The position numbers and the translations under genes were made by a program. Below, in pieces: positions 29,995 to 37,353 of a stretch of 39,410 bases of DNA. The notes beneath the pieces were generated by a model, which saw only the letters and a program-made list of their open reading frames with translations, searched no databases and had not been told where the DNA came from. The DNA lies in the NCBI GenBank assembly GCA_035713725.1, contig DASTMZ010000204.1, forward strand, positions 1-39,410, read 5' to 3'. The stretch is from DASQPR01 sp035713725. GTDB lineage: Bacteria; Actinomycetota; Actinomycetes; Mycobacteriales; Micromonosporaceae. Position 1 is the stretch's first letter. The number at the start of each line of letters is the position of its first letter.

Positions 29995-31008
29995 TCATCG
30001 CGTGGTCCCTCTCGTGCGCGCGTGCCGCTGCGCGGCCACGAACCGGACGATGTCCATCACCCAGTCCGAGTCGGTACGCAGCCGCAGGTGCGCGGCGCTC
30101 GCGCCGCGGATCGCCGCGGCGATCGCCGCGCGCTGCGCGGCCGCCGCCTTGCCGTACCGGTCGCGTAGCTTCGGGTCGGCGGTCTGGATCTCGTGCAGCG
30201 CACCGGATTCCGCGTCGACGAACTCGACGACACCCGCGTCCGGCAGCTCGACCTCCCGTGGGTCGAGCACCTCGATCGCGAGCAGATCGTGCCGGACACC
30301 GAGCTTGCGCAGCGGCTGTTCCCAGGTCGCGGGCTCGACAAGGAAGTCAGATATGACCACCGCGAGGCCACGCCGACGCGGCGGCCGGTTCAGCGCGTCG
30401 ATGAGCGCGCCAAGATCTGCACGCCCAGACCGCACCTCGGTCTTGGCGACCGCCCGCATCAATCCCTGCGCCTCCTTGCGGCCCGGCCGCGCGGGCAGCC
30501 GACGCAGTTGGGTGCCGGTGCCGATCACCGCGCCGATCCGGTTGCCGCCGCGTGCGGTCAGGTGCGCGATCGCCGCCGCCGCGGAGATGACCAAATCACG
30601 CTTGAGGCACCTCGCGGTGCCGAATTCCAAGCTCGCGGACAGGTCGACCGCGAGCCACGTCTCCAGCTCCCGGTCCGCGACGGTCTGGCGCACGTGCGGA
30701 ACGGTGGTACGCGCGGTCACCGGCCAGTCCATCCGGCGTACGTCGTCGCCCGGCCGGTATTCCCGCGACTCCCCCGGCTCCGAGCCCGGCCCGGGCAGCA
30801 GACCGAGGTAATCGCCCTGCAGTAGACCGTCGAGTTTTCGCGTGATGAGCAGTTGTAGCTTCGTCAGCGCGGGCTCGGCTCGGTACGCATCCTCCAGCGC
30901 CGCTATGCCCGTCCCGCTACGACCGCGGTTCGACGTGCTAACCGGCGAGCCACCGTTGTCGAGGTCATCCGGATCGCGTCGCGGGCGCAGGCGTGGCAGT
31001 CGGCTCAT
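29995..31008 (-). CDS. DUF58 domain-containing protein
   Basis: The 337-residue protein has the DUF58 signature at about 83-100: EYRPGDDVRRMDWPVTAR, followed by a VWA-like region with VDLSASLEFG and later VVISDFL. The N-terminal 30 residues are basic and low in complexity. It lacks transmembrane helices, so it is probably the soluble middle partner of the set. Its ATG overlaps the MoxR stop (ATGA), so translation is coupled. Confidence 0.94.
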   Translation of the reverse strand: MSRLPRLRPRRDPDDLDNGGSPVSTSNRGRSGTGIAALEDAYRAEPALTKLQLLITRKLDGLLQGDYLGLLPGPGSEPGESREYRPGDDVRRMDWPVTARTTVPHVRQTVADRELETWLAVDLSASLEFGTARCLKRDLVISAAAAIAHLTARGGNRIGAVIGTGTQLRRLPARPGRKEAQGLMRAVAKTEVRSGRADLGALIDALNRPPRRRGLAVVISDFLVEPATWEQPLRKLGVRHDLLAIEVLDPREVELPDAGVVEFVDAESGALHEIQTADPKLRDRYGKAAAAQRAAIAAAIRGASAAHLRLRTDSDWVMDIVRFVAAQRHARTRGTTR

Positions 31009-32222
31009 CGCGCTCCCGGCCAGACGCCGGAGGGCACCGGCTGGCGTCCGTTGGCGGCGGGCGCGGCGTTCTGCCGAGACGTCACGGTAGGCAACGGTAC
31101 GGTCGCGAGCACGCGATCGACCACGCGGTCGGCGGAAATGTCGTCAGCGAGCGCGTCGTAGCTCAGCACCAGACGGTGGCGCAGGATGTCCGGCGCGATG
31201 TCCTGCAGATCCTGGGGCAGCGCGTAGTCCCGGCCGCGCAACAGGGCCAGCGCCCGGGTCGCCCGTACGATGCCGAGCGACGCACGCGGGCTCGCGCCGT
31301 ACTGGATCAGGCGCGCCACGTCGGGCATGCCGAAATCCCCGGGAATCCGGGTGGCGAGCACCAGCCGCACTGCGTAGTCCACCAGCGCGTTGTGTACGAA
31401 GACGTCGTCCGCCTTGCGCTGCAGGGCAAGCAGATCGTCGGAGGTGAGCACCGGGTTGGCCACCGGCGGAGCCACGCCCATGCGGTAGACGATTTCGCGC
31501 TCCTCCGCATCGGTTGGGTACCCAACCACGATCTTCAGCAGGAACCGGTCCCGCTGGGCCTCCGGCAACGGGTAGACGCCCTCCTGCTCGATCGGGTTCT
31601 GGGTGGCCATGACGAGGAAGGGCAGCGGCACCTGGAACGTCTTGCCGCCGATCGAGACGTGCTGCTCGGCCATCACCTCGAGCAGCGCGGACTGCACCTT
31701 CGCCGGCGCCCGGTTGATCTCGTCGGCGAGCAAGAAGTTCACGAAGACCGGGCCGAGCTCGATGTCGAACGCCTCGCTCGACTGCCGGTAGATGCGGGTG
31801 CCGACGACGTCCGCGGGCACCAGGTCGGGCGTGAACTGGATGCGGGCGAACGTGCCGCCGACCACCCTGGCGATGGTCTCGACGGCGAGCGTCTTTGCCA
31901 CCCCGGGTACGCCTTCCAGCAGGCAGTGACCGCGCGCCAAGAGCGCGACGAACATCCGCTCGATCATCCGGTCCTGGCCGACGATCACGCGCTTCACCTC
32001 GAACATGGCGCGCTCGAGCAAGGTGGCGTCCTGGGCCGGGGTGGTCACCGGACCGCCATTCGCCGGGCTGTTGGTCGCGGGACCGCTGGTTGCCGGACCA
32101 TCGGTCGCGGGGCCGTTGTTATCCGGACTGTTGTTTGTCGGACCGGGGCTGACCGGTGCGCGAAGCCCGGCGTCGGATTCCGGCGAGCCGGGTGTGGCAG
32201 CGGACGTATTCGGCTCGGTCAC
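31005..32222 (-). CDS. MoxR-type AAA+ ATPase
   Basis: 405 residues from a GTG with GGAGG upstream. The first 65 residues are a Pro/Ala/Gly/Asn/Thr-rich linker built from pentapeptide repeats. The AAA+ core has Walker A GVPGVAKT (104-111), Walker B LLADE (164-168), sensor 1 ATQNP and an arginine-finger region QRDRFL. The C-terminal lid (AAA_lid_2) follows with GASPRASLGIVRATRALA. MoxR proteins are chaperone-like ATPases for VWA proteins. First gene of the MoxR-DUF58-VWA operon. Confidence 0.96.
   Translation of the reverse strand: MTEPNTSAATPGSPESDAGLRAPVSPGPTNNSPDNNGPATDGPATSGPATNSPANGGPVTTPAQDATLLERAMFEVKRVIVGQDRMIERMFVALLARGHCLLEGVPGVAKTLAVETIARVVGGTFARIQFTPDLVPADVVGTRIYRQSSEAFDIELGPVFVNFLLADEINRAPAKVQSALLEVMAEQHVSIGGKTFQVPLPFLVMATQNPIEQEGVYPLPEAQRDRFLLKIVVGYPTDAEEREIVYRMGVAPPVANPVLTSDDLLALQRKADDVFVHNALVDYAVRLVLATRIPGDFGMPDVARLIQYGASPRASLGIVRATRALALLRGRDYALPQDLQDIAPDILRHRLVLSYDALADDISADRVVDRVLATVPLPTVTSRQNAAPAANGRQPVPSGVWPGAR
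32056..32145. repeat. 15-bp in-frame repeat (six units) in the MoxR N-terminal linker
   Basis: Six consecutive 15-base units with a common core of the type ggtcgcgggaccg encode pentapeptides such as GPATD, GPATS and GPATN on the minus strand. The unit length preserves the frame, and the units are diverged enough to be an older expansion. Confidence 0.8.
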
Positions 32223-32474
32223 CGGTCCTCCAGAACAAACATCGCGTCACTGACGCACCAAGCGTCGCACGACTGACCACGCGGGCGCGCCCAGACCGGT
32301 GAGCTCGCGTCCCGCGCTTCGGTGCAGCACAGCTGCCGAGGCCCCGTGCGGACGGCGACGGCAGGCGCGACGCGAGCACGCCGTCACCTCACCGTACGGC
32401 GAGCCGGAATCCACCGAACGGTCACCGGGCGCGGGTAGACAGAGTGCGGCCACGGATGGTTACCATTTTCCCGT

Positions 32475-32506
32475 CGCCGGGCGACTTCCCCCGTGGTCGC
32501 CCGGCG
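32475..32506. terminator. Perfect 11-bp hairpin in the leader of the small Cys-rich protein gene
   Basis: CGCCGGGCGAC (32475-32485) pairs perfectly with GTCGCCCGGCG (32496-32506), loop 10 nt, ending 26 bases before the GTG at 32533. Nearby, ATGGTTACCAT (32456-32466) is a separate 11-base palindrome. The 310-base divergent region between MoxR and this gene holds these elements and no other gene. Confidence 0.5.
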
Positions 32507-32519
32507 CACTTGTGGGCGG

Positions 32520-32525
32520 CACACT
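32520..32525 (+). promoter_or_regulatory. Leaderless -10 box (CACACT) for the small Cys-rich protein gene
   Basis: CACACT fits nAnnnT and is followed by seven bases and the GTG at 32533. The preceding ATG at 32531 runs straight into TGA, so the GTG is the usable start. Confidence 0.4.
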
Positions 32526-32532
32526 TGCCGAT

Positions 32533-32775
32533 GTGACCACACCATCGCCGCCGAAACACGCCGTCCCCGATCCGACCATCGCCGAGGATCTGCGCTGCTC
32601 CGCCCGGGGTTGCCGGCAACCGGCACGCTATGCGTTGCGATGGAACAACCCGAAGCTGCACACCGCGGACCGGCGCAAGACGTGGCTCGCGTGCGACGAC
32701 CACCGTGCGTCACTGTCCACGTTTCTCGACGCTCGTGGATTCCTGCGCGAAGTGGTCCGGCTCGAAGACTCCTGA
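32533..32775 (+). CDS. Small conserved actinobacterial protein with Cys/His pattern
   Basis: 80 residues with the core LRCSARGCRQPARYALRWNN, then KLHTADRRKTWLACDDHRASL and a short helical C-terminus. The Cys-x4-Cys pair plus a later Cys and His (ACDDH) resemble a small metal site. I recall this family as a short actinobacterial protein, sometimes mislabelled acetone carboxylase in databases; its real function is unknown. It lies opposite to both neighbours, divergent from MoxR and convergent with the PAP2 gene. Confidence 0.75.
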   Translation: MTTPSPPKHAVPDPTIAEDLRCSARGCRQPARYALRWNNPKLHTADRRKTWLACDDHRASLSTFLDARGFLREVVRLEDS

Positions 32776-32948
32776 GTGTCCGCGGTCGCGTCACCGGCTC
32801 GGCCACATCGGCTAGACGCCACTCTCACGCGAATGCTCGGCCACGAGTAATCGTCCGCGAATGCGGTCGGCAGTAGATGTGGCAACGTCGCGAGTTCGCC
32901 GCCCGCCGGCGGCGTTCGGTCGGCGCTCAGTCCGCGCTCAGTCCGCGC

Positions 32949-34295
32949 TCAGTCGGCGTGGCCCTCCGCCGCGATCGGCGAGCTTGCTACCGCGCTCGCG
33001 GCGATCTCGGCGGCTTCGTCGTCCTCGTCGCTCCACGAATCCTTGACGGCCGGTGAGGCGCCGTTCGAGTGGTTCCCCGCGCCGTTGGCGTGGTTGCCCG
33101 CGCCGCTCGAAAGGTTGCTCGCGCCGTTCGCATGGTTGCCGGCGCCGTTCGAGCCGTTGTCGACCGCCGCCCCGTGGGCGGCACCAGCAATGACCGGCGC
33201 AGCGACCGTCGAGGTGAGGGTGATCGGCGCGCTGGCCGGCAGCACCGTGCCTGCCACGACCGGTACGGGCGCCGGGGCTGGTGAGGTCGGTGCGGCGCGT
33301 TCACCGGCGGCGGTGCGTCGCACCCGCCACGCGGCCCAGGCCTTTTCCGCCGCCGACACGCCGACCAGCGTGATCAGCACGTACAGCCAGCCGAACAACA
33401 CGTCGGTCACGTAGTGTTCGCCGGAGTAGACGAGCGTGAATGTCATCGCGAGCGGGTACGCCAACAGGAGCGGCCACCACCGCTTGCGTACGGTCGGCAG
33501 GAAGAACGCCACGACGATCAACGCGTACGCGCTGTGCAACGACGGCATCGCGGCGACCGGATTGGCCGCGTCGATCTTCGCGGCGTTGAGCAGGTTGCCC
33601 GCGCCGTGCAGCCCGATGGCACTCCAGCCGCGGGTGTCGAGCCCCTGGTACGTCGGCTGGATGTACCCGTGGTCCGAAGCCCACCACGGCGGCGCCGCCG
33701 GGTAGAGGAAGTACGTGGCGAGACCGAGCACGTTCAGTGTGATGAAGCGCCGGATGAACAGCACCCACCGCTGGCGGCTGGTCATCCACAGCACGACAGC
33801 CACGATCAGCGCGGTCACGAAGTGCGAGAAGTAGACGAAGCTGACCAACACGTCGTACCACTGCACGTGGGTGTGGAAGAGATGCAGCTGCAGCCAGACG
33901 GTGGGAGTCTTGCCGCCGGTCAACCAGCCGAACATGTGCTCGTCGGCGAAGATCATCGGCGTCACGTGCGGCGCGATCGCCTTGTCCGCGAGTCCACGCG
34001 AGATGTTGTACGCAACCAGCAGGAGGACGACCGCCGCCCAGTCGCGTACGAAACTGAAATGACTCCGCCATGGACGGTCGATGTGCCACGCGATCGTGGC
34101 GGTCCACAACCACACGAACGCGTAGACCGGATCGGTCGGCAGACCCAGGAGAAACGTCATGCCGACAAACGCTGCGAGCCAGACCGTCATGGCGATGATC
34201 CGCCGCGCTCTGTGTGGCCTTGAATCGCCCGTCGGCAAGGTGGACGCGGGATCTTCGGGCGCGGCAAGGTCCGCGGTGGAGGGAGTCAAGGTCAT
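32949..34295 (-). CDS. PAP2-superfamily membrane enzyme (inositol phosphotransferase/lipid phosphatase-like) with repetitive tail
   Basis: 448 residues. About six transmembrane helices between 33 and 315. PAP2 catalytic residues are His254 in AMPSLHSAY and His294/Asp298 in SGEHYVTD. The region before (YFLYPAAPPWW, GLDTRGWSAIGLHGAGN) resembles the AUR1/inositol phosphorylceramide synthase-like branch, so it may transfer or release a phosphate group on a lipid. The C-terminal 115 residues are low complexity, including heptapeptide NGAGNHA repeats, then an acidic end. A perfect 10-bp inverted repeat lies seven bases before the ATG. Confidence 0.92.
   Translation of the reverse strand: MTLTPSTADLAAPEDPASTLPTGDSRPHRARRIIAMTVWLAAFVGMTFLLGLPTDPVYAFVWLWTATIAWHIDRPWRSHFSFVRDWAAVVLLLVAYNISRGLADKAIAPHVTPMIFADEHMFGWLTGGKTPTVWLQLHLFHTHVQWYDVLVSFVYFSHFVTALIVAVVLWMTSRQRWVLFIRRFITLNVLGLATYFLYPAAPPWWASDHGYIQPTYQGLDTRGWSAIGLHGAGNLLNAAKIDAANPVAAMPSLHSAYALIVVAFFLPTVRKRWWPLLLAYPLAMTFTLVYSGEHYVTDVLFGWLYVLITLVGVSAAEKAWAAWRVRRTAAGERAAPTSPAPAPVPVVAGTVLPASAPITLTSTVAAPVIAGAAHGAAVDNGSNGAGNHANGASNLSSGAGNHANGAGNHSNGASPAVKDSWSDEDDEAAEIAASAVASSPIAAEGHAD
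33061..33144. repeat. 21-bp in-frame repeat (four full units) in the PAP2 protein tail
   Basis: Units start at 33061, 33082, 33103 and 33124, each beginning ccg and sharing the pattern ccgttcgcgtggttgcccgcg. A fifth, degenerate unit follows. On the minus strand they encode heptapeptides such as NGAGNHA and NGAGNHS. Confidence 0.9.
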
Positions 34296-34301
34296 GGCCT
34301 G

Positions 34302-34336
34302 TCGAGGTTACCCATCTTGTCTGAGAGTAACCTCGA
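34302..34336. promoter_or_regulatory. Perfect 10-bp inverted repeat in the leader of the PAP2 gene
   Basis: TCGAGGTTAC (34302-34311) and GTAACCTCGA (34327-34336) are exact reverse complements with a 15-base spacer. A TTGACA -35 box (34348-34343, minus strand) lies just upstream, so the repeat covers the presumed -10 and start. Candidate operator, or a leader hairpin near the ATG. Confidence 0.5.
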
Positions 34337-34511
34337 AGCGGTTGTCAACGTGAAGAAGTAGACAAACAAGTGAATTCTATGCGGTCGAGGTGGTATGGCA
34401 TTCCATCGCCATGTTACCGGTACGCAACCGCCGCTGTCTGGCCGCACAGGTCACCGATCAATCTCATCGATTCACCGTTACCGATTCGATACCGCCGAGT
34501 TCAGTGCCACG

Positions 34512-35741
34512 TCACCGGTCGACGGCCACCGGCAAGCGCGCGCCGAGCGGCAACACCGCGAGGTCGTCGACCGCGACCGTGTCCGGGTATTTGATGCCCG
34601 CACCGGTGTTCAGGCACACCACTCGTTCCGCACCGGCGAGCCACCCGTCACGTCGCAATGCTCGCACCGCGGCCAAGCAGGCGGCGCCCTCCGGGCATAG
34701 TAGTAGACCCTCCAGCTCGGCGTAGCCTCGAAGCTCGGCAAGGATCTCGTCGTCGTCAACGGCAATCGCGGTGCCGTCGGTCGCGGCCAACGCGGCGAGG
34801 ATCAGTTCGTCGCCGAGCGGTGCCGGCACGGTGATGCCGAACGCGACCGTGTGCGCGTCGACCCACGGCTCGGATCGGGACGCGCCGTCGCGGAACGCCC
34901 GTACGATCGGCGCGCAGCCGGCCGCCTGTGCCGCGACGAGTCGCGGCGTCGGACCGGTGACCCAGCCCAGCGCACGCATCTCGTCGATGGCCTTGTGGAT
35001 GCCGATCAGTCCGACGCCGCCGCCGGTCGGATAGACGATCACGTCGGGCAGCCGCCATCCGAGTTGCTCGGCGATCTCGTAGCCCATCGTCTTCTTGCCC
35101 TCGAGGCGATAGGGCTCCTTCAGCGTGGACGCGTCGAATACCGCGCCGTCCGACTCGGCGACGAACTCGCCGATCATCTTCCCGGCGTCGCCGATCAGTC
35201 CGTCCACAAGAAACACGTCGGCGCCGGCGGCGACGCATTCGCGCCGCGTGATGACCGGCGCGTCGAGCGGCATCGCTACGGTGGCACGCATACCGGCGCG
35301 AGAGGCGTACGTCGCCCACGCGGCGCCCGCGTTGCCATTGGTCGGCATCGCGACGTGCCGGATGCCGAGTTCCGCGGCACGCGAGACGCCGACCGCGGCG
35401 CCGCGTGCCTTGAACGAGCCGGTCGGGATCAGGCCTTCGTCCTTCAGCAACAGACCGGGCACGCCGATCTGCCAGCCGTAACGCGGTGCCGGCACGAGCG
35501 GCGTCCAGCCCTCGCCGAGCGTCACGACGTACGACGGATCGGCCACCGGCAGCACCTCGCGATAGCGCCACAAGTCCGCGCCACGGCTGGCGAAGTCCGG
35601 CGGTCGCACCGCGGCAGCGACGGCGTCGAGGTCGTAGCGGGCCAGCAGTGGCGAGCGACAGGCCGGGCATGCGTTCGCGCGTCGCGACGCGTCGTAGGTC
35701 GCGCCGCATCGCGGACACTCGAGATGCGTCAGAAACGTCAC
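34512..35741 (-). CDS. Threonine synthase-like PLP enzyme with N-terminal zinc ribbon
   Basis: 409 residues from the GTG at 35741. A four-Cys ribbon (Cys9, 12, 25, 28) is followed by a fold-type II PLP domain with Lys111 in PTGSFKARG, PTNGNAGAAWATYASRAG as the phosphate-side loop and VYPTGGGVGLIG. The architecture is that of threonine synthase (O-phosphohomoserine to threonine), but the active-site motif has KARG where threonine synthases usually have KDRG, so a related beta-replacing enzyme is possible. TACGTT seven bases upstream indicates a leaderless transcript. It is divergent from the thioesterase gene. Confidence 0.85.
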   Translation of the reverse strand: MTFLTHLECPRCGATYDASRRANACPACRSPLLARYDLDAVAAAVRPPDFASRGADLWRYREVLPVADPSYVVTLGEGWTPLVPAPRYGWQIGVPGLLLKDEGLIPTGSFKARGAAVGVSRAAELGIRHVAMPTNGNAGAAWATYASRAGMRATVAMPLDAPVITRRECVAAGADVFLVDGLIGDAGKMIGEFVAESDGAVFDASTLKEPYRLEGKKTMGYEIAEQLGWRLPDVIVYPTGGGVGLIGIHKAIDEMRALGWVTGPTPRLVAAQAAGCAPIVRAFRDGASRSEPWVDAHTVAFGITVPAPLGDELILAALAATDGTAIAVDDDEILAELRGYAELEGLLLCPEGAACLAAVRALRRDGWLAGAERVVCLNTGAGIKYPDTVAVDDLAVLPLGARLPVAVDR

Positions 35742-35748
35742 GCGCGCC

Positions 35749-35754
35749 AACGTA
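35749..35754 (-). promoter_or_regulatory. Leaderless -10 box (TACGTT) for the threonine synthase-like gene
   Basis: TACGTT on the minus strand fits TAnnnT and is followed by seven bases and the GTG at 35741. No Shine-Dalgarno is seen. Confidence 0.55.
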
Positions 35755-35833
35755 CGCTCCGCGCGTGCGTACGCCGCCGTCGGCACTGTGGCCGCGGGGC
35801 ACCGTGCAGCTTGGTCGCCAACCTCCACCGTCC

Positions 35834-35839
35834 TAGGCT
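35834..35839 (+). promoter_or_regulatory. Leaderless -10 box (TAGGCT) for the thioesterase-MBL operon
   Basis: TAGGCT fits TAnnnT and lies eight bases before the ATG at 35848. It is back to back with the box of the divergent gene, about 80 bases away. Confidence 0.5.
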
Positions 35840-35847
35840 TTGCCACC

Positions 35848-36234
35848 ATGCAGGTGCAGACCGGACTCTCGGCGCGCGTCGAACTCACCGTCACCGACGC
35901 GGACACCGCGCAGACGTTGGGCTCCGGCGACGTACCGGTGCTCGGCACGCCACGGGTGCTGGCGCTCGCCGAGGCGGCCACGGTCGCCGCGCTCGCCGGG
36001 CGCCTCGATCCGGGCGCGACCACGGTCGGCACGCACGTCGAGGTCGATCACGTCGCGGCGACCCCGATCGGGCGGCACGTCACAGTGCTCGCGATCCTGG
36101 CCAAAGTGGATGGCCGACGCCTGCACTTCGATATCGTGGTGCGCGACGGTGCGGAACTGGTCGCGGAGGGTCGAGTGGAACGGGTGGTCGTCGACCGGCA
36201 GCGGTTCCTCGCGAAGGCGATGCACGACTCGTGA
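35848..36234 (+). CDS. Hotdog-fold thioesterase of the fluoroacetyl-CoA thioesterase (FlK) family
   Basis: The 128-residue single hotdog domain has Thr34, Glu42 and His68 with exactly the spacing of the FlK catalytic triad Thr42/Glu50/His76 (constant offset of eight). The segments GSGDVPVLGTPRVLALAE and VGTHVEVDHVAATPIG carry these residues. It probably hydrolyses a short acyl-CoA; activity on fluoroacetyl-CoA is not implied, since FlK-like proteins are widespread in actinobacteria. Its stop overlaps the next start as GTGA. Confidence 0.9.
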   Translation: MQVQTGLSARVELTVTDADTAQTLGSGDVPVLGTPRVLALAEAATVAALAGRLDPGATTVGTHVEVDHVAATPIGRHVTVLAILAKVDGRRLHFDIVVRDGAELVAEGRVERVVVDRQRFLAKAMHDS

Positions 36235-37052
36235 TCGACCTGCGCGCGGTCGCCGACGGCGTGCTCGTCGCGCGGACCGATCCGCTGGACGTCAACGTCA
36301 CGGTCGTGCTCGGTGACGACACCGCGCTCGTGGTCGACACATTGTCCACCGACCGGCAGGCGCATGAGCTGCGCGACGCGGTGCGCGCGGTGACCCCGCT
36401 CCCGCTGACCGTGGTGGTCACGCACTTCCACTTCGACCACAGCTTCGGCGCGTCGGTGCTGGCCGATGGCGGGCGACCTGTCTGGGGTCACCCGCATTGC
36501 GCCACCGAACTCGCCGACCGTGGCGGTCACTGGCAGGCGCGGTGGCATCGCGAATGGGCGTCCGCGCAACCCGACCTTGCCGCCGGCCTCGCGACCGCGA
36601 CCATCCAGCCCCCGAATCGACTGGTACCCGATGCCACGACGCTGGACCTTGGCGGCCGTACTGTCACGCTCGGCCACCCCGGACGCGCGCACACCGCCGG
36701 TGACCTCGTGGTGTACGTACCCGACGTCGACGTACTGATCGCGGGCGACCTCGTCGAGGAGGGCAACCCGCCGGACTTCTCGGATGCGTACCCGCTGGAT
36801 TGGCCCGAAGCCCTGCAGCGGCTGCTCCGCATGACGTCATCGAGCACTGTGGTGATCCCCGGCCACGGAGCGCCAGTCGGCACCGGTTTCGTCGCTAAGC
36901 AACATGAACAGCTCGCCGCGCTCGACTGGTTGATCCGGCACGGGCACCGCGACGGCGCGACCGTGGACACGGTGGCGGCCCGCGGACCGTACCCGCTTGA
37001 CGTTTGCCGGACCGCTGTGGTGCGCGGTTTCGACGCGCTCGACGGCGCGTAA
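36231..37052 (+). CDS. Metallo-beta-lactamase fold hydrolase
   Basis: 273 residues from the GTG at 36231, which overlaps the thioesterase stop. The metal motif is THFHFDH (His65, His67, Asp69, His70), followed by HPGRAHTAGD, LIAGDLVEEG and VIPGHGAP, which supply the remaining ligands. This matches the glyoxalase II-like/quinoprotein-relay-like branch. A thioester or ester substrate would fit with the coupled thioesterase, but the reaction is unknown. Confidence 0.92.
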   Translation: MIDLRAVADGVLVARTDPLDVNVTVVLGDDTALVVDTLSTDRQAHELRDAVRAVTPLPLTVVVTHFHFDHSFGASVLADGGRPVWGHPHCATELADRGGHWQARWHREWASAQPDLAAGLATATIQPPNRLVPDATTLDLGGRTVTLGHPGRAHTAGDLVVYVPDVDVLIAGDLVEEGNPPDFSDAYPLDWPEALQRLLRMTSSSTVVIPGHGAPVGTGFVAKQHEQLAALDWLIRHGHRDGATVDTVAARGPYPLDVCRTAVVRGFDALDGA

Positions 37053-37093
37053 CGCGCGACCAGACGGCGACCTGGAGCCGGTACGACGGCGGA

Positions 37094-37121
37094 TTGCGTG
37101 GCGCGCGTCCGCCAGTACACT
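37094..37121 (+). promoter_or_regulatory. Candidate promoter upstream of the Ser/Thr kinase gene
   Basis: TTGCGT (37094-37099) and TACACT (37116-37121) are separated by 16 bases on the plus strand. If used, the kinase mRNA would have a leader of about 225 bases containing several palindromes. Confidence 0.35.
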
Positions 37122-37162
37122 CACCGTCACACTCCGTCAAAAGCGGCGACCACATGCGACAA

Positions 37163-37210
37163 CACACGTGTGCCATGGCTAAACGATCGGTTTGTACCAA
37201 GCACCGATCG
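37163..37210. promoter_or_regulatory. Palindrome and hairpin in the kinase leader
   Basis: CACACGTGTG (37163-37172) is a perfect 10-base palindrome. CGATCGGT (37184-37191) and ACCGATCG (37203-37210) form a perfect 8-bp stem around an 11-nt loop. No T-run follows, so regulator binding or leader structure is as likely as termination. Confidence 0.4.
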
Positions 37211-37230
37211 ACCCCTCGGCACTCCATCTT

Positions 37231-37279
37231 CCAGTGATTAGCCCACGTCAATTACTGGTGGAGACGAGTCGATTACTGG
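37231..37279. repeat. Three ATTACTGG-type elements upstream of the kinase gene
   Basis: TCAATTACTGG (37248-37258) and TCGATTACTGG (37269-37279) are direct repeats 21 bases apart. CCAGTGATTA (37231-37240) is a nearly exact inverted copy. The spacing of two helical turns suggests a cooperative binding array. The whole 37053-37353 gap is AT-richer than its surroundings and holds no other supported gene. Confidence 0.5.
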
Positions 37280-37353
37280 ATGAGCTAAATGGTGACTTGT
37301 AGAACCATTGCTCCGGTGTGTGGAGGACGAGGTAGCACGATGAGGTGCGCCCG

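Noticed and set aside
37154..37237. 27-codon cationic frame (starting MRQHTCAMAK) in the kinase leader
   Set aside because: No ribosome site, and it runs through the palindromes and hairpin, which better explain the sequence.
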